The notes beneath the pieces were generated by a model. It was not told the DNA's origin. It worked only from the letters and a program-made list of their open reading frames with translations, and made no database searches. This document shows positions 21,222 to 31,829 of a stretch of DNA of 64,000 nt, one piece after another. The stretch spans positions 2,146,927 to 2,210,926 of the forward strand of contig NZ_LT976854.1 in the NCBI RefSeq assembly GCF_900249755.1, in the 5' to 3' direction. The stretch comes from Cupriavidus taiwanensis. Lineage in GTDB: Bacteria; Pseudomonadota; Gammaproteobacteria; Burkholderiales; Burkholderiaceae. The first letter of the stretch is position 1, and each line of letters starts with the position of its first letter. The position numbers were made by a program, and so were the translations under genes.

Positions 21222-21239
21222 ACTGTATATTCGTACAGT
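21222..21239 (+). promoter_or_regulatory. LexA-type SOS box
   Basis: ACTGTATATTCGTACAGT matches CTGT-N8-ACAG exactly (CTGT at 21223-21226, ACAG at 21235-21238). It overlaps a TTGACT -35-like hexamer at 21219 and is followed directly by TATAAG, much as in enterobacterial umuD-type promoters. It sits 24 bp upstream of the orphan gene. Confidence 0.8.
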
Positions 21240-21262
21240 ATAAGTCGATATAAGAGGTGTGG

Positions 21263-21637
21263 ATGTCAATCGTGCGAGCTGGCAGCAAGGCAGAAGCGCT
21301 CAGGCTTCTGGCCTCGGAAGGCGTGCTGGCGCTTGAGCTGGACTACGAGACCGGATGGCAGGACGCCGTCGAACTCGGCAGGCTCGGAGAAAAGCGCGGT
21401 ATCAAAGTGCAGTATCGCGGACAAGAAAGCATCGCCGTCCGTTCCCGCGAAGCCCTGATCGAAGGGCTGGCCAAACCCAAGGCCACATTCCGTCAACGCA
21501 ATCTCTATTGCCAGTTCGATCTCGGCACGCTGGCGGACCATGAACTGCTCGACCTCGAAGCCAAGGCCACGCGGCTCGGGGACTATATTCTCGCCGGCCA
21601 CCTGCTGCGCGACGTCGACGGCGTGTGGCCGCAATAA
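21263..21637 (+). CDS. hypothetical protein under a LexA-type box
   Basis: A 124-residue soluble protein that I do not recognise. It starts MSIVRAGSKAEALRLLASEG, has a mixed alpha/beta composition, no membrane segment and no cysteine cluster. The start at 21263 is supported by a GAGG site at 21254-21257; an in-frame GTG at 21257 overlaps that site and is less likely. The LexA-type box immediately upstream suggests DNA-damage induction. Its length and isolation fit an accessory gene such as a damage-inducible plasmid or phage remnant, but there are no neighbours to confirm this. Confidence 0.75.
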   Translation: MSIVRAGSKAEALRLLASEGVLALELDYETGWQDAVELGRLGEKRGIKVQYRGQESIAVRSREALIEGLAKPKATFRQRNLYCQFDLGTLADHELLDLEAKATRLGDYILAGHLLRDVDGVWPQ

Positions 21638-21657
21638 GCGGCCTGCGCACAATCTTC

Positions 21658-21688
21658 CAAAAGAAAGAAGCCGCCATGCAGGCGGCTT
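21658..21688 (-). terminator. intrinsic terminator for the minus-strand acyl-CoA dehydrogenase operon
   Basis: AAGCCGCC (21668-21675) and GGCGGCTT (21681-21688) form a stem. Read on the minus strand it is followed by a T-rich TTCTTTCTTTT tract, so it serves genes transcribed leftward from 23512. Confidence 0.7.
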
Positions 21689-21749
21689 GCGTCATGTTGG
21701 GCCGATCAGGCCAACCACGCCGATCATGCGGCGCCAGCCCGCGTCGGGG

Positions 21750-22322
21750 TCAATGCCAGACCCGCGTCGCGTGGGCCCAGCGCGCCGCGCATGACTGCGC
21801 CACCGGCGTGTCGAGGATCTCGCTGGCGACGTCCTCGGCCGGCGCCGCCGCCGCGGCTTCGAGCGCGGTGCGCCACAGCACCGCCGACACCAGCGTCTTG
21901 CATTGGCGTCGCTCGCCATGCGCGAGCGCCAGCAGGCGCTCGTAGCCATCGATCACGATCAGGCGGTCGCCATGGCGCGGCTGCAGGGTGAGCGTGAACA
22001 GGTGGTCGCACTCGCACTGCATGCGCCCGCCGCTGACCGCCACCACGATGGCGCCGGGCAACGCGATGCCGCTGCCCTGCACCTCGGCGCGCAGCCGCGC
22101 CAGGTGCGCCTGCACGCGCGGATCCGGGGCGGCGGCGACGCTCGCGGCCATCTGCGCCGGCAGCGCACTGAGCACCATCAGCTCGGCCGGCGACACCGCC
22201 AGCGTGTACGCCTGCAGCGTGGGCCGATAGGTCGCCACCACTGCGCGCAAGCGGTGCGGCGCGCTGTCATCATGTCCTGCCTGCGGGGCACCGTCGGGCC
22301 CGCGAAATTGCATCCTGTCCAT
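21750..22322 (-). CDS. hypothetical protein downstream of acyl-CoA dehydrogenase
   Basis: A 190-residue protein I do not recognise. It begins MDRMQFRGPDGAPQAG and contains CECDHLFTLTLQPRHGDRL and an alanine-rich C-terminal helix. There is no signal peptide or membrane span. The start at 22322 is supported by a CAGGAG site seven bases upstream. It lies 32 bp after the acyl-CoA dehydrogenase stop and ends before a terminator, so it is the distal gene of that operon. No function can be offered. Confidence 0.7.
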   Translation of the reverse strand: MDRMQFRGPDGAPQAGHDDSAPHRLRAVVATYRPTLQAYTLAVSPAELMVLSALPAQMAASVAAAPDPRVQAHLARLRAEVQGSGIALPGAIVVAVSGGRMQCECDHLFTLTLQPRHGDRLIVIDGYERLLALAHGERRQCKTLVSAVLWRTALEAAAAAPAEDVASEILDTPVAQSCAARWAHATRVWH

Positions 22323-22354
22323 GTCGACTCCTGCCACGCCGGGCGGTTGGGGGC

Positions 22355-23512
22355 TCAGTCGCGCAGCAGATGCTTGGCGATGATCATCTGCTGGATCTGC
22401 GTGGTGCCTTCGTACAGGCGCAGCAGGCGCACATCGCGGTAGAAGCGTTCGGCCTTGTATTCGGCGATATAGCCGGCGCCGCCGTGGATCTGCACGGCGC
22501 GGTCGGCAACGCGGCCCACCATCTCGGTACAGAACATCTTGGTGCACGAAGCCAGCATGCTGACCTCGGGATCGCTCTTGCCGGCGGGCTTGGCGTCGTA
22601 GCGCTGGGCGCAGTCGCGCACCATCGACAGGCCGGCATAGAGTTCGGCCTGGCTGTCGGCGAGCATCGCCTGGATCAGCTGGAAGTCGCCGATCGGGCGG
22701 CCGAACTGCTTGCGCTCCTTGGCATACGCCACGGCGTCGGTGATCAGCCGGTGCGCCATGCCGCACGCCAGTGCCGACAGGTGCAGGCGGCCGCGGTCGA
22801 GCACCTTCATCGCGGTCTTGAAGCCCACGCCCGGCACCCCGCCGATGATGTTGGCGGCCGGCACGCGCACGTTCTCCAGCACCACGTCGCAGGTCTTGGT
22901 GCCGCGCTGGCCCATCTTCTTGTCGGGCTTGCCCAGCGAGATGCCGGGGGTGTCGGCCGGCACGATGAACGACGAGATGCCCGCGGCGCCCGGGCCGCCG
23001 GTACGCGCCATCAGCGTGAAGGCGCCCGCGCGCGGCGCGTTGGTGATGAAGCGCTTGGTGCCGTTGATGACGTAGTGGTCGCCGTCCAGCTCGGCCCGGG
23101 TCTGCAGCGAGGCCGCGTCGGAGCCGGCGTTCGGCTCGGTCAGCGCGAACGAGATGATCATCTCGCCGCTGGCGATGCGCGGCAGGTACTGCTGCTTCTG
23201 TTCCTCGGTGCCGTCCATCAGGATGCCCTGCGAACCGATGCCGACATTGGTGCCGAACACCGAGCGGAAGGCGAACGCGGTATGGCCGAGGTCATAGACC
23301 ACATCGCATTCCTGCGACATCGACAGGCCGATGCCGCCGTAGTTCTCGGGGATGGAGATGCCGAACAGCCCCATCTCCTTCATGTCGGCGACGATATCGG
23401 CGGGCACGTCGTCGGTTTCCTCCAGCGTGTCTTCGGCGGGCTTCAGGCGTTCGTCGATGAAACGCTGCACCGAGGCGCGCAGCAGGGCAAAGGATTCTTG
23501 GTCTAGGGCCAT
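22355..23512 (-). CDS. acyl-CoA dehydrogenase
   Basis: A 385-residue FAD-dependent acyl-CoA dehydrogenase. The family blocks are present: FALTEPNAGSDAASLQT (flavin-binding), the RLHLSALACGMA helix, and the C-terminal YIAEYKAERFYRDVRLLRLYEGTTQIQ that carries the catalytic region. It catalyses alpha,beta-desaturation of an acyl-CoA in fatty acid or branched-chain degradation; chain specificity cannot be read. The internal start at 23512 (MALDQESF) has a CGGAGA site upstream and fits the family better than the longer frame. Confidence 0.92.
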   Translation of the reverse strand: MALDQESFALLRASVQRFIDERLKPAEDTLEETDDVPADIVADMKEMGLFGISIPENYGGIGLSMSQECDVVYDLGHTAFAFRSVFGTNVGIGSQGILMDGTEEQKQQYLPRIASGEMIISFALTEPNAGSDAASLQTRAELDGDHYVINGTKRFITNAPRAGAFTLMARTGGPGAAGISSFIVPADTPGISLGKPDKKMGQRGTKTCDVVLENVRVPAANIIGGVPGVGFKTAMKVLDRGRLHLSALACGMAHRLITDAVAYAKERKQFGRPIGDFQLIQAMLADSQAELYAGLSMVRDCAQRYDAKPAGKSDPEVSMLASCTKMFCTEMVGRVADRAVQIHGGAGYIAEYKAERFYRDVRLLRLYEGTTQIQQMIIAKHLLRD

Positions 23513-23640
23513 GGTGATTCTCCGGGTCAAGCCACTACGTCAGTCTGGCCGCCTATGGTACGCCGGTCGCAAGATTTGACAATCCATTGGATCTTGGACA
23601 GAAGCGTCAGCAAAATTTGACAATCGGCCGCATCGCGCCC

Positions 23641-25419
23641 TCAGGTGACGGCCAGCAGGCCGGCCATGCCGATGCCCAGCGCCGCCAGCGCATCGCCAGC
23701 GATCAGGCCCCCGCCGAGCAGCGACGCGGTGTTCATGTCCCGCGGCAAGCCTTGCCGGCGGCCGGAGGCGCCAACCGCTGCCCCCGCGCTGGCCAGCACG
23801 CCCCCCGCGGCCATCCATGCCGCCGCCGCCAGGTTGACGAAGCCGCCGAACGACGACGCATAGGGCGAGGGCAGGATCACCGCGTCCAGCATGAAATCCG
23901 CGGCCTGGCCGCCCCGGCCGGATCGCGCGAAGCGCTGCCAGGCGGGATGGCCCAGGATGGCACGGCGCAGCAGCGCCGTGGCCAGCCCGATCGCCAGCCC
24001 CGCCGCCACCGCCAGGTACTGGCCGGCACGGTCCTGCGACAGCCCATGGAGCACGCCGACGATCTTGTAGGTCATCGCCGAGGTCCAGCGCGCCGGCTGC
24101 TGGTCGGACGGCAGGCTGGTCTGGTCCAGCGCCAGCACCGGGTAGGCCTGCAGGAACAGCCGCGCCATCGCCACCGCGACCAGCGCGCCGACCACGATGC
24201 CCGCCACCTGGTAGCCGAACTGCACCATGCGGTCGCTGCCCAGGCGCCAGCCGGTGGAGCGGTCCTGCTGCATGTCGCTGGCTTCGGCCGTGGCCACCAG
24301 CAGCACCGTGGCCGCGATCAGGCCGACCTGCGGCGCACGCAGGCCGGCGGCCGCCATCAGGATCACCGACAGCACGAACGCCGAAGAAATCGGGTTCTGG
24401 TCGACCATGCCGACCGAAATGCCGTTGACCAGCGCGAACACCAGCGCCAGCAGCACGGCAATCAGCTGGAATACCAGCGGCTGCCCGAACCACATCATCC
24501 CCGCCGCCACCGTCGCCGCGCCCCACAACAGCGCCCAGGCCGCCACCCAGCCCATGCCCGGCCCGCGCCGCGGCGCGGCCGGTTGCGGCTGGCGCCGCGC
24601 CTGCCAGCGCCGGCAGGCCTGTGCCAGCAACTGCGCCAGGTCGACCACGGCCGCCCCCATGATCATGCCCAGCGCCACCAGGAACGTCGCCTTGCGGTAC
24701 GGGTCGCCCGGCGCGAGCCAGCCGGCGTCGACGAACCATGGGGTCATGGCCCAGCCGGCCAGCCCGCCCACCAGCGCCGCGACGCCCACGCGCGCACCGA
24801 CGATCATGCCCGCGCCGAAGGTGGCCGCGGACAGGTCCAGCGCCGCCAGCCACGGCACGCGCCCGGCCCCCAGCCCGCTCGCCAGCCCCAGCGCCATGCC
24901 GCCGCCAAGCCGCGCCACCGAGCGCCGCAGCAGCACCGGATCGGTCAGCGCGCGCAGGATGTTGGCCACCGCCAGCCCCGACGGAAAGGTCAGCTGCATG
25001 CGGTCCACCAGCAACGGCGTGTACAGCATGCCCACGCCCACCCCGAACATGCCGATGCACAGCAGGTACAGCACCAGCTGCCACAGCGGCGGCTGCGCCA
25101 TGCCCAGCCACGCCATCGCCTGCAGCACCACCGCCATGCCACCCATGCCCGCCACCGACGCCGCCGCGGTCTGGATGTAGTTGGCGCCGTGGCGGCCCGA
25201 TGCGCCGTAGCCGGCCGTCACCACCGAGCCCAGGATGCCCGCCAGCACCTGCCCGCCGACAAAGAACCCCAGCGAGAAGTTCATGTACGCCGCGGCGACG
25301 CCGCCCAGCGGGCCCAGCACCAGCATGCCGGCCGCGCCCAGCATCAGGTGGTATTGCCAGCTGCCTGGGGTTGGCAGCCAGGGCGCGCGAGGCGCGGCAT
25401 CGGAGGGCAGCATGGGCAT
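23641..25419 (-). CDS. OPT family oligopeptide/metal-chelate transporter
   Basis: A 592-residue membrane protein with about fifteen hydrophobic segments and OPT-family blocks such as GYGASGRHGANYIQTAAAS and PSGLAVANILRALTD. OPT proteins import oligopeptides or metal-siderophore complexes using the proton gradient. The start at 25419 gives MPMLPSDAA; longer frames upstream have no family match. It stands alone on the minus strand, downstream of the YccF gene. Confidence 0.88.
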   Translation of the reverse strand: MPMLPSDAAPRAPWLPTPGSWQYHLMLGAAGMLVLGPLGGVAAAYMNFSLGFFVGGQVLAGILGSVVTAGYGASGRHGANYIQTAAASVAGMGGMAVVLQAMAWLGMAQPPLWQLVLYLLCIGMFGVGVGMLYTPLLVDRMQLTFPSGLAVANILRALTDPVLLRRSVARLGGGMALGLASGLGAGRVPWLAALDLSAATFGAGMIVGARVGVAALVGGLAGWAMTPWFVDAGWLAPGDPYRKATFLVALGMIMGAAVVDLAQLLAQACRRWQARRQPQPAAPRRGPGMGWVAAWALLWGAATVAAGMMWFGQPLVFQLIAVLLALVFALVNGISVGMVDQNPISSAFVLSVILMAAAGLRAPQVGLIAATVLLVATAEASDMQQDRSTGWRLGSDRMVQFGYQVAGIVVGALVAVAMARLFLQAYPVLALDQTSLPSDQQPARWTSAMTYKIVGVLHGLSQDRAGQYLAVAAGLAIGLATALLRRAILGHPAWQRFARSGRGGQAADFMLDAVILPSPYASSFGGFVNLAAAAWMAAGGVLASAGAAVGASGRRQGLPRDMNTASLLGGGLIAGDALAALGIGMAGLLAVT

Positions 25420-25618
25420 GGTGCTGGCGCGGAACAGTGTGCCTGTGGCGAAGCATAGGCGAAGGGCCGCGCCGCCGCGCCGACATCGGCAGCCGCGGGC
25501 GGCGGCAGGTGCCAGCCGCTGTACCGGCAGGCGAGCGCCGTGATCGCCAGGCGCAATGCAGAGATCTTCGCGGCCAACAGGACGCGCAAGACGTCGACGA
25601 TGCCGACGCCCGGGCCGC

Positions 25619-26074
25619 TCAGCGGCGCAGGTTGTCCACCTGCGCGCGGGCGCCGTCGCGGCGGGCGGCGTCGGCCACCTCGTTGCTGACCACGGTCTGG
25701 CCGATCGGCGCCAGCGCAATGCCGGCCAGCTTCAGGTGCTGGATCGCGAACGGAATGCCGATGATGGTCACGAAGTTGGCCAACGCCGCCATGACATGGC
25801 CGATGGCCAGCCACACGCCGGCAAAGACGAACCACAGTACATTGCCCACCAGCCCGAGCGCGCCGGTGCCGACATCGTCGCGCCCGGTCAGCTCACGCCG
25901 GCTGACGGCCTGCTTGCCGAACGGAAAGAAGGTGAAGCTGCCGATCACGAAGCAGGCCTTGCCCCACGGAATACCGATGATGGAGATAAAGGCCAGCAGC
26001 CCTGCCAGCCACCAGGCCAGGCCCATCACCACGCCGCCAAGGATGAACCAGAGGAAATTGCCGATCGCGCGCAT
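25619..26074 (-). CDS. YccF domain inner-membrane protein
   Basis: A 151-residue protein with two YccF (DUF307) repeats, each holding a WF...GG turn and a GIPWGKACFVIGSFTFFPFG-type motif, and four membrane spans. A short charged C-terminal tail follows. YccF proteins are inner-membrane proteins of unknown function. It lies 199 bp upstream of the OPT gene on the same strand. Confidence 0.9.
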   Translation of the reverse strand: MRAIGNFLWFILGGVVMGLAWWLAGLLAFISIIGIPWGKACFVIGSFTFFPFGKQAVSRRELTGRDDVGTGALGLVGNVLWFVFAGVWLAIGHVMAALANFVTIIGIPFAIQHLKLAGIALAPIGQTVVSNEVADAARRDGARAQVDNLRR

Positions 26075-26159
26075 GCTGTCTTTTCACCAGTGAGGGAGGA
26101 ACACGCATGATACGCATGGCGTCGCGCCGGCATGGCGCCAAACGGCCTGGGCGGCAAAA

Positions 26160-26176
26160 GCGTACCCGTTTCTGCG
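26160..26176 (-). repeat. dispersed iteron-like element 2
   Basis: GCGTACCCGTTTCTGCG, the exact complement of the consensus CGCAGAAACGGGTACGC. Intergenic, about 24 kb from repA. Confidence 0.85.
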
Positions 26177-26293
26177 TGATGCACGGCGTTGCCAAAGAGG
26201 TGGCGCCGGCGTCGCCGGTCAGCGCGATAGCGCTTGATTTACCGGAACGGTATACGCCACTGGCGCATCGCGCTTTCGGTCGGAGCAGATACC

Positions 26294-26310
26294 GCGTACC
26301 CGTTTCTGCG
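26294..26310 (-). repeat. dispersed iteron-like element 3
   Basis: Exact consensus copy in reverse orientation, 134 bp from element 2 in the same intergenic gap. Confidence 0.85.
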
Positions 26311-26371
26311 TCGCGCCACTGTGGTCGCTGTCGTCTTTGGCAAGCCGGGCGCCGCCGCGGATCTGCATCGG

Positions 26372-27697
26372 CTAACCCGGAAACACCACCCTGACCCGCA
26401 ACCCCGGCCCAGCATCCTCCAGCACCACCCGCGCGCCATGCGACTGCGCAATCTCGGCGACGATGGCGAGCCCGAGCCCGCTGCCGCCGGTCGGCGCGTC
26501 GGCCACGCGATAGAAACGGTCGAACACGCGCGCGCGTTCTTCGGCAGGGATGCCCGGTCCGTTGTCGCTGACCACCAGTTCCACGCTACGCCCGTTGGCG
26601 CCGCGCCGCACCGCCACGTCGATGCGCCCGCCGGCAGGGATGTACGCGAGCGCGTTGTCGAGCAGGTTGGTCAGCAGGATGCGCAAGGCATCGGCGTCGC
26701 CGCGTACCACGGCGGGCGCGGCGTCGGCGCTGCCGTCCAGTCCCAGGTCGATGTCGCGATCGAGCGCGGCCTGCGCCATGTCGGCGACCACGCCGGCGGC
26801 GAGCTGATGCAGTTCCACCGGTTCGTGCGGGGGCACGGCCGCGCCGGGTTCCTGGCGCGCCAGCGTCAGCAACTGGGTGACGAGGTGGGTCAGCCGCTCC
26901 AGCCCCTGGCGCAGCTTGCCGATCGCTTCATCGCGCGCGGCGCCGTCTTCGGCGCGCTCGACCAGCTGGGCCTGCAGCTGCAGTGCCGTCAGCGGCGTGC
27001 GCAGCGCGTGCGCGGCATCGGCGACGAAGGCGCGCTGGGTGTCAATGGCATGCGAGAGCCGCCCCAGCAGCTGGTTCAGCGCGGCGCTCAGCGGCGCGAT
27101 TTCGTCGGGCATGGGGCGCACCGCCAGCGGTGCGAGCGTGTTGGCATCGCGCGCGCGCACCTCGGTGGCAATCTCGCGCAGCGGCCGCAGGCCGCGGCCC
27201 ACCGCCATCCACACCAGCCAGCCCAGCAGCGGCAGCAACAGCAGCAGCGGCGCCACGGTGCGCAGCGCCATGCGCGCGGCCAGCGTGCGGCGCGCGCTCA
27301 TCGGCTGCGCGATCTGCACCACGGTGGGCCCCAGCTGCATGCTGTACAGGCGCCACTCGCCCTGCTGCGTGGTCACGTTGGAGAACCCCAGCTCGGCGCG
27401 CGCCGGCAGCGCCGGGTGCGAATGCGACAAGTAGAGACTGCGCCCGGAGCCGTCCCAGATATGGATCACCACGTCCTCTTCGGCATGCGCGAGGTCGCCG
27501 GGCGCGCCGACGAAGGGCGGCGCGACGGGGGCGGGGAACTGGCTCGGCAGCGCCGCGGCCATCTGCTTCATCTGGTAGTCGAACAGCGCATTGGCTTCCT
27601 GCCGCGCCTGCCCGTAGATCAGCGCGGTGGCGATGGCGATGCCGGCCACCAGGCCGGCCGCCAGCCAGCCCAGCAGCGTTCGCTGGATCGAGCGCAT
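26372..27697 (-). CDS. sensor histidine kinase (QseC-like)
   Basis: A 441-residue membrane histidine kinase. Two transmembrane segments (about 8-28 and 150-175) flank a periplasmic domain; then a HAMP region, an H-box AFVADAAHALRTPLTAL with the phospho-accepting histidine near residue 228, an N-box NLLDNALAYI, and the G-boxes DNGPGIP and GSGLGLAI. It partners the response regulator encoded immediately upstream; the kinase start codon overlaps that stop by one base. The signal sensed is unknown. Confidence 0.92.
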   Translation of the reverse strand: MRSIQRTLLGWLAAGLVAGIAIATALIYGQARQEANALFDYQMKQMAAALPSQFPAPVAPPFVGAPGDLAHAEEDVVIHIWDGSGRSLYLSHSHPALPARAELGFSNVTTQQGEWRLYSMQLGPTVVQIAQPMSARRTLAARMALRTVAPLLLLLPLLGWLVWMAVGRGLRPLREIATEVRARDANTLAPLAVRPMPDEIAPLSAALNQLLGRLSHAIDTQRAFVADAAHALRTPLTALQLQAQLVERAEDGAARDEAIGKLRQGLERLTHLVTQLLTLARQEPGAAVPPHEPVELHQLAAGVVADMAQAALDRDIDLGLDGSADAAPAVVRGDADALRILLTNLLDNALAYIPAGGRIDVAVRRGANGRSVELVVSDNGPGIPAEERARVFDRFYRVADAPTGGSGLGLAIVAEIAQSHGARVVLEDAGPGLRVRVVFPG

Positions 27698-28410
27698 CAG
27701 CCCGCCTCCCCCTTGCCATCCGCGGCCGCTTCGCCGTCAAGGCGCGGCACCACGTAGCCGACGCCGCGGATATTGCGGATCAGCGCCGCGCCGAACTTCT
27801 TGCGCAGCGCATGGATATAGACCTCGACGGTATTGCTGCCGACTTCGTCGTCCCAGCCGTACAACCGCTCCTGCAGCTGCGGCACCGACCACACCTTCCC
27901 GGGGCGTGCCATCAGCGCGGACAGCAGCGCGAACTCGCGCGCCGACAGCCGCACCGGCTCGCCGCGGCAGGTGGCTTCGCGCGTGGCGGGATTGAGCACG
28001 ATGTCGCCGTAGGTGACGAGCGGTTCGGCGCGACCGGCGGCGCGGCGCGCCAGCGCGTGCATGCGCGCGGCCAGCTCCTGCAGGTCGAACGGCTTGACCA
28101 GGTAGTCGTCGGCGCCGGCATTGAGCCCGGCGACGCGGTCGGCGACCGCGTCGCGCGCGGTCAGGATCAGCACCGGCGTGGGCACGCCGCGCGCACGCAG
28201 CGCGCGCAGCACCTCCAGGCCGGGGCGGCGCGGCAGCCCCAGGTCGAGCAGAATCAGGTCGTAGCACGCCTGGCCGTCCGCCGCGGTGGTAGCCGCGGCC
28301 AGGCCTGCATCGCCGTCGCGCACCCAATCGACGGCAAAGCCTTCCTGGCGCAGCGCCAGCTTGACGCTCTCGCCGATCATGGCGTCGTCTTCGACCAGCA
28401 GCACGCGCAT
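27697..28410 (-). CDS. OmpR-family response regulator
   Basis: A 237-residue response regulator: receiver domain with acidic pair VEDD at residues 6-9, the phospho-acceptor aspartate in LILLDLGLPRRPG, and the KPF motif, then a winged-helix DNA-binding domain ending SNTVEVYIHALRKKFG and GVGYVV. The internal ATG at 28410 (MRVLLVEDDAMIG) is the natural start. It lies three bases after glk, so glk, this regulator and the kinase may be cotranscribed with the zwf-pgl genes. Confidence 0.94.
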   Translation of the reverse strand: MRVLLVEDDAMIGESVKLALRQEGFAVDWVRDGDAGLAAATTAADGQACYDLILLDLGLPRRPGLEVLRALRARGVPTPVLILTARDAVADRVAGLNAGADDYLVKPFDLQELAARMHALARRAAGRAEPLVTYGDIVLNPATREATCRGEPVRLSAREFALLSALMARPGKVWSVPQLQERLYGWDDEVGSNTVEVYIHALRKKFGAALIRNIRGVGYVVPRLDGEAAADGKGEAG

Positions 28411-28412
28411 AG

Positions 28413-29426
28413 TTAACCGTTCCCCGCCGTGCCGCCCAGGCGCTCGGCCAGCGCTTGCGCCAGCCCCGGCAGCGCCGGATGGCTGGCGGTGATGACATGG
28501 ACCGGCACCGCCTCGAGCCAGCCGCGCATGCGGCCCTTGGCGACGAAGCGCTCGGCGAACACCGAGGCCTGCAGCGCCGGCACGAAGCGCGGCAGGATGC
28601 CGCCGCCCAGGTAGACTCCGCCGCGCGCGCCAAGCACCAGCGCGACATCGGCCGCGACCGAGCCCAGCAGCCCGAAGAACACCGCCATGGCGCGCTGGCA
28701 CAGCGGGTCGTTGTGCTCGAAGGCGCCCGCGGTGACCTGCGCCGGCTGCAGCGGCGCGAGCAGAAGCGTACCCATTTCTGCGGCCAGCGCGGCATGGATA
28801 TGCGACAGGCCGCTGCCGCTCAGCAGGCGCTCGGCCGAGACGCGGCCGACGTTGCGATGGGCCGCGCGCCAGGCGATCCATTCGTCGTCAGTGTCCGGCA
28901 TCAGCTCGATATGGCCGCCTTCGCCGGCCAGCGCCACGGCCAGTCCGCCCGGCGCCGGCACCAGTCCGGAGACGCCCAGGCCGGTGCCGGGGCCGACCAG
29001 CGCCAGCGGCGCGGTGCGCACGGCAGTGCCGGCGCGCACCTGCACCAGGCCACCGGCGGGCAGGTGCGGCAGGGCCAGCGCCAGCGCGGTGAAGTCATTG
29101 ATCGCCACCAGCGTCTGCAGCCCCAGCGCACGCCGCATGCCGTCGATCGAGAAGGTCCAGTTGTGGTTGGTCAGCCGGACCTGGTCGCCGGTCACCGGAT
29201 TGGCCAGGCCGATCGCGGCGTGGCGCGGCGCGGGCTGGCCCGAGCCGGCCAGGCCGTCGAGGTACTGGCGCAGCGCCGCCTCCAGCGACGGGAAATCCAC
29301 CACCTTCAGCGCCGTGACGGGCCCGATCCGCATGGGCGCGGTTTCCAGCGCAAAGCGCACGTTGGTGCCGCCTACATCGCCGAGCAGGCGGGGGAAGTCA
29401 GCGGAGAAGGATGCGGTAGTGGCCAT
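28413..29426 (-). CDS. glk: glucokinase
   Basis: A 337-residue glucokinase that phosphorylates glucose with ATP, feeding the Entner-Doudoroff path. ATP site GDVGGTNVRFAL near residue 17, NDFTALALALP, GPGTGLGVSG and the EGGHIEL segment fit the bacterial Glk group. It is the third gene of the leftward zwf-pgl-glk set. A near-consensus iteron element (28766-28782) is embedded in the coding sequence, where it encodes part of AAEMGTLLLA; this is the only copy inside a recognised gene. Confidence 0.93.
   Translation of the reverse strand: MATTASFSADFPRLLGDVGGTNVRFALETAPMRIGPVTALKVVDFPSLEAALRQYLDGLAGSGQPAPRHAAIGLANPVTGDQVRLTNHNWTFSIDGMRRALGLQTLVAINDFTALALALPHLPAGGLVQVRAGTAVRTAPLALVGPGTGLGVSGLVPAPGGLAVALAGEGGHIELMPDTDDEWIAWRAAHRNVGRVSAERLLSGSGLSHIHAALAAEMGTLLLAPLQPAQVTAGAFEHNDPLCQRAMAVFFGLLGSVAADVALVLGARGGVYLGGGILPRFVPALQASVFAERFVAKGRMRGWLEAVPVHVITASHPALPGLAQALAERLGGTAGNG
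28766..28782 (-). repeat. dispersed iteron-like element 4, inside glk
   Basis: GCGTACCCATTTCTGCG, one mismatch from the consensus. It lies within the glk coding sequence. Confidence 0.65.
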
Positions 29427-29473
29427 GGCAGTGGGTAGCGTTCCTCTCGAAAAGTTGGCGCCGCGCGCGGCGC

Positions 29474-30154
<681 letters not shown>

Positions 30155-30188
30155 GGCGGCTTCCTTTGCAATGGTGCGAGCCGATGGC

Positions 30189-31646
<1,458 letters not shown>

Positions 31647-31747
31647 GCTCACCCTGCGCTCCTTGAGGATTCGAGTTGTCGCGGCCAGCGCGATGGCCGG
31701 CCGTGTTGCGGCCAGTTTACGTGACTCGCCACGGCTTGGCGAGGCAA

Positions 31748-31764
31748 GCGTACCCGTTTCTGCG
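31748..31764 (-). repeat. dispersed iteron-like element 5 in the zwf-edd divergent region
   Basis: Exact consensus copy in reverse orientation, located in the shared promoter region of zwf and edd, 66 bp upstream of the edd start. Confidence 0.85.
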
Positions 31765-31829
31765 TGGCCCGCGGCGTGCAGCGCCCGGCAAAGTGCGCTA
31801 GGCTGAAAGCTCCCCCGCAGGAGAACCCC

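Larger units (their letters stand above)
26075..26371. other. 297-bp intergenic region with two dispersed iterons
   Basis: Between the YccF start and the histidine kinase stop, no protein is supported. The stretch holds two exact copies of the 17-bp iteron-like element in the same reversed orientation, 134 bp apart. The short plus-strand frame at 26107 contains both and is not credible as a gene. Confidence 0.7.

Noticed and set aside
26107..26394. Plus-strand frame between YccF and the kinase
   Set aside because: It consists of the two iterons and the kinase 3' end read antisense.
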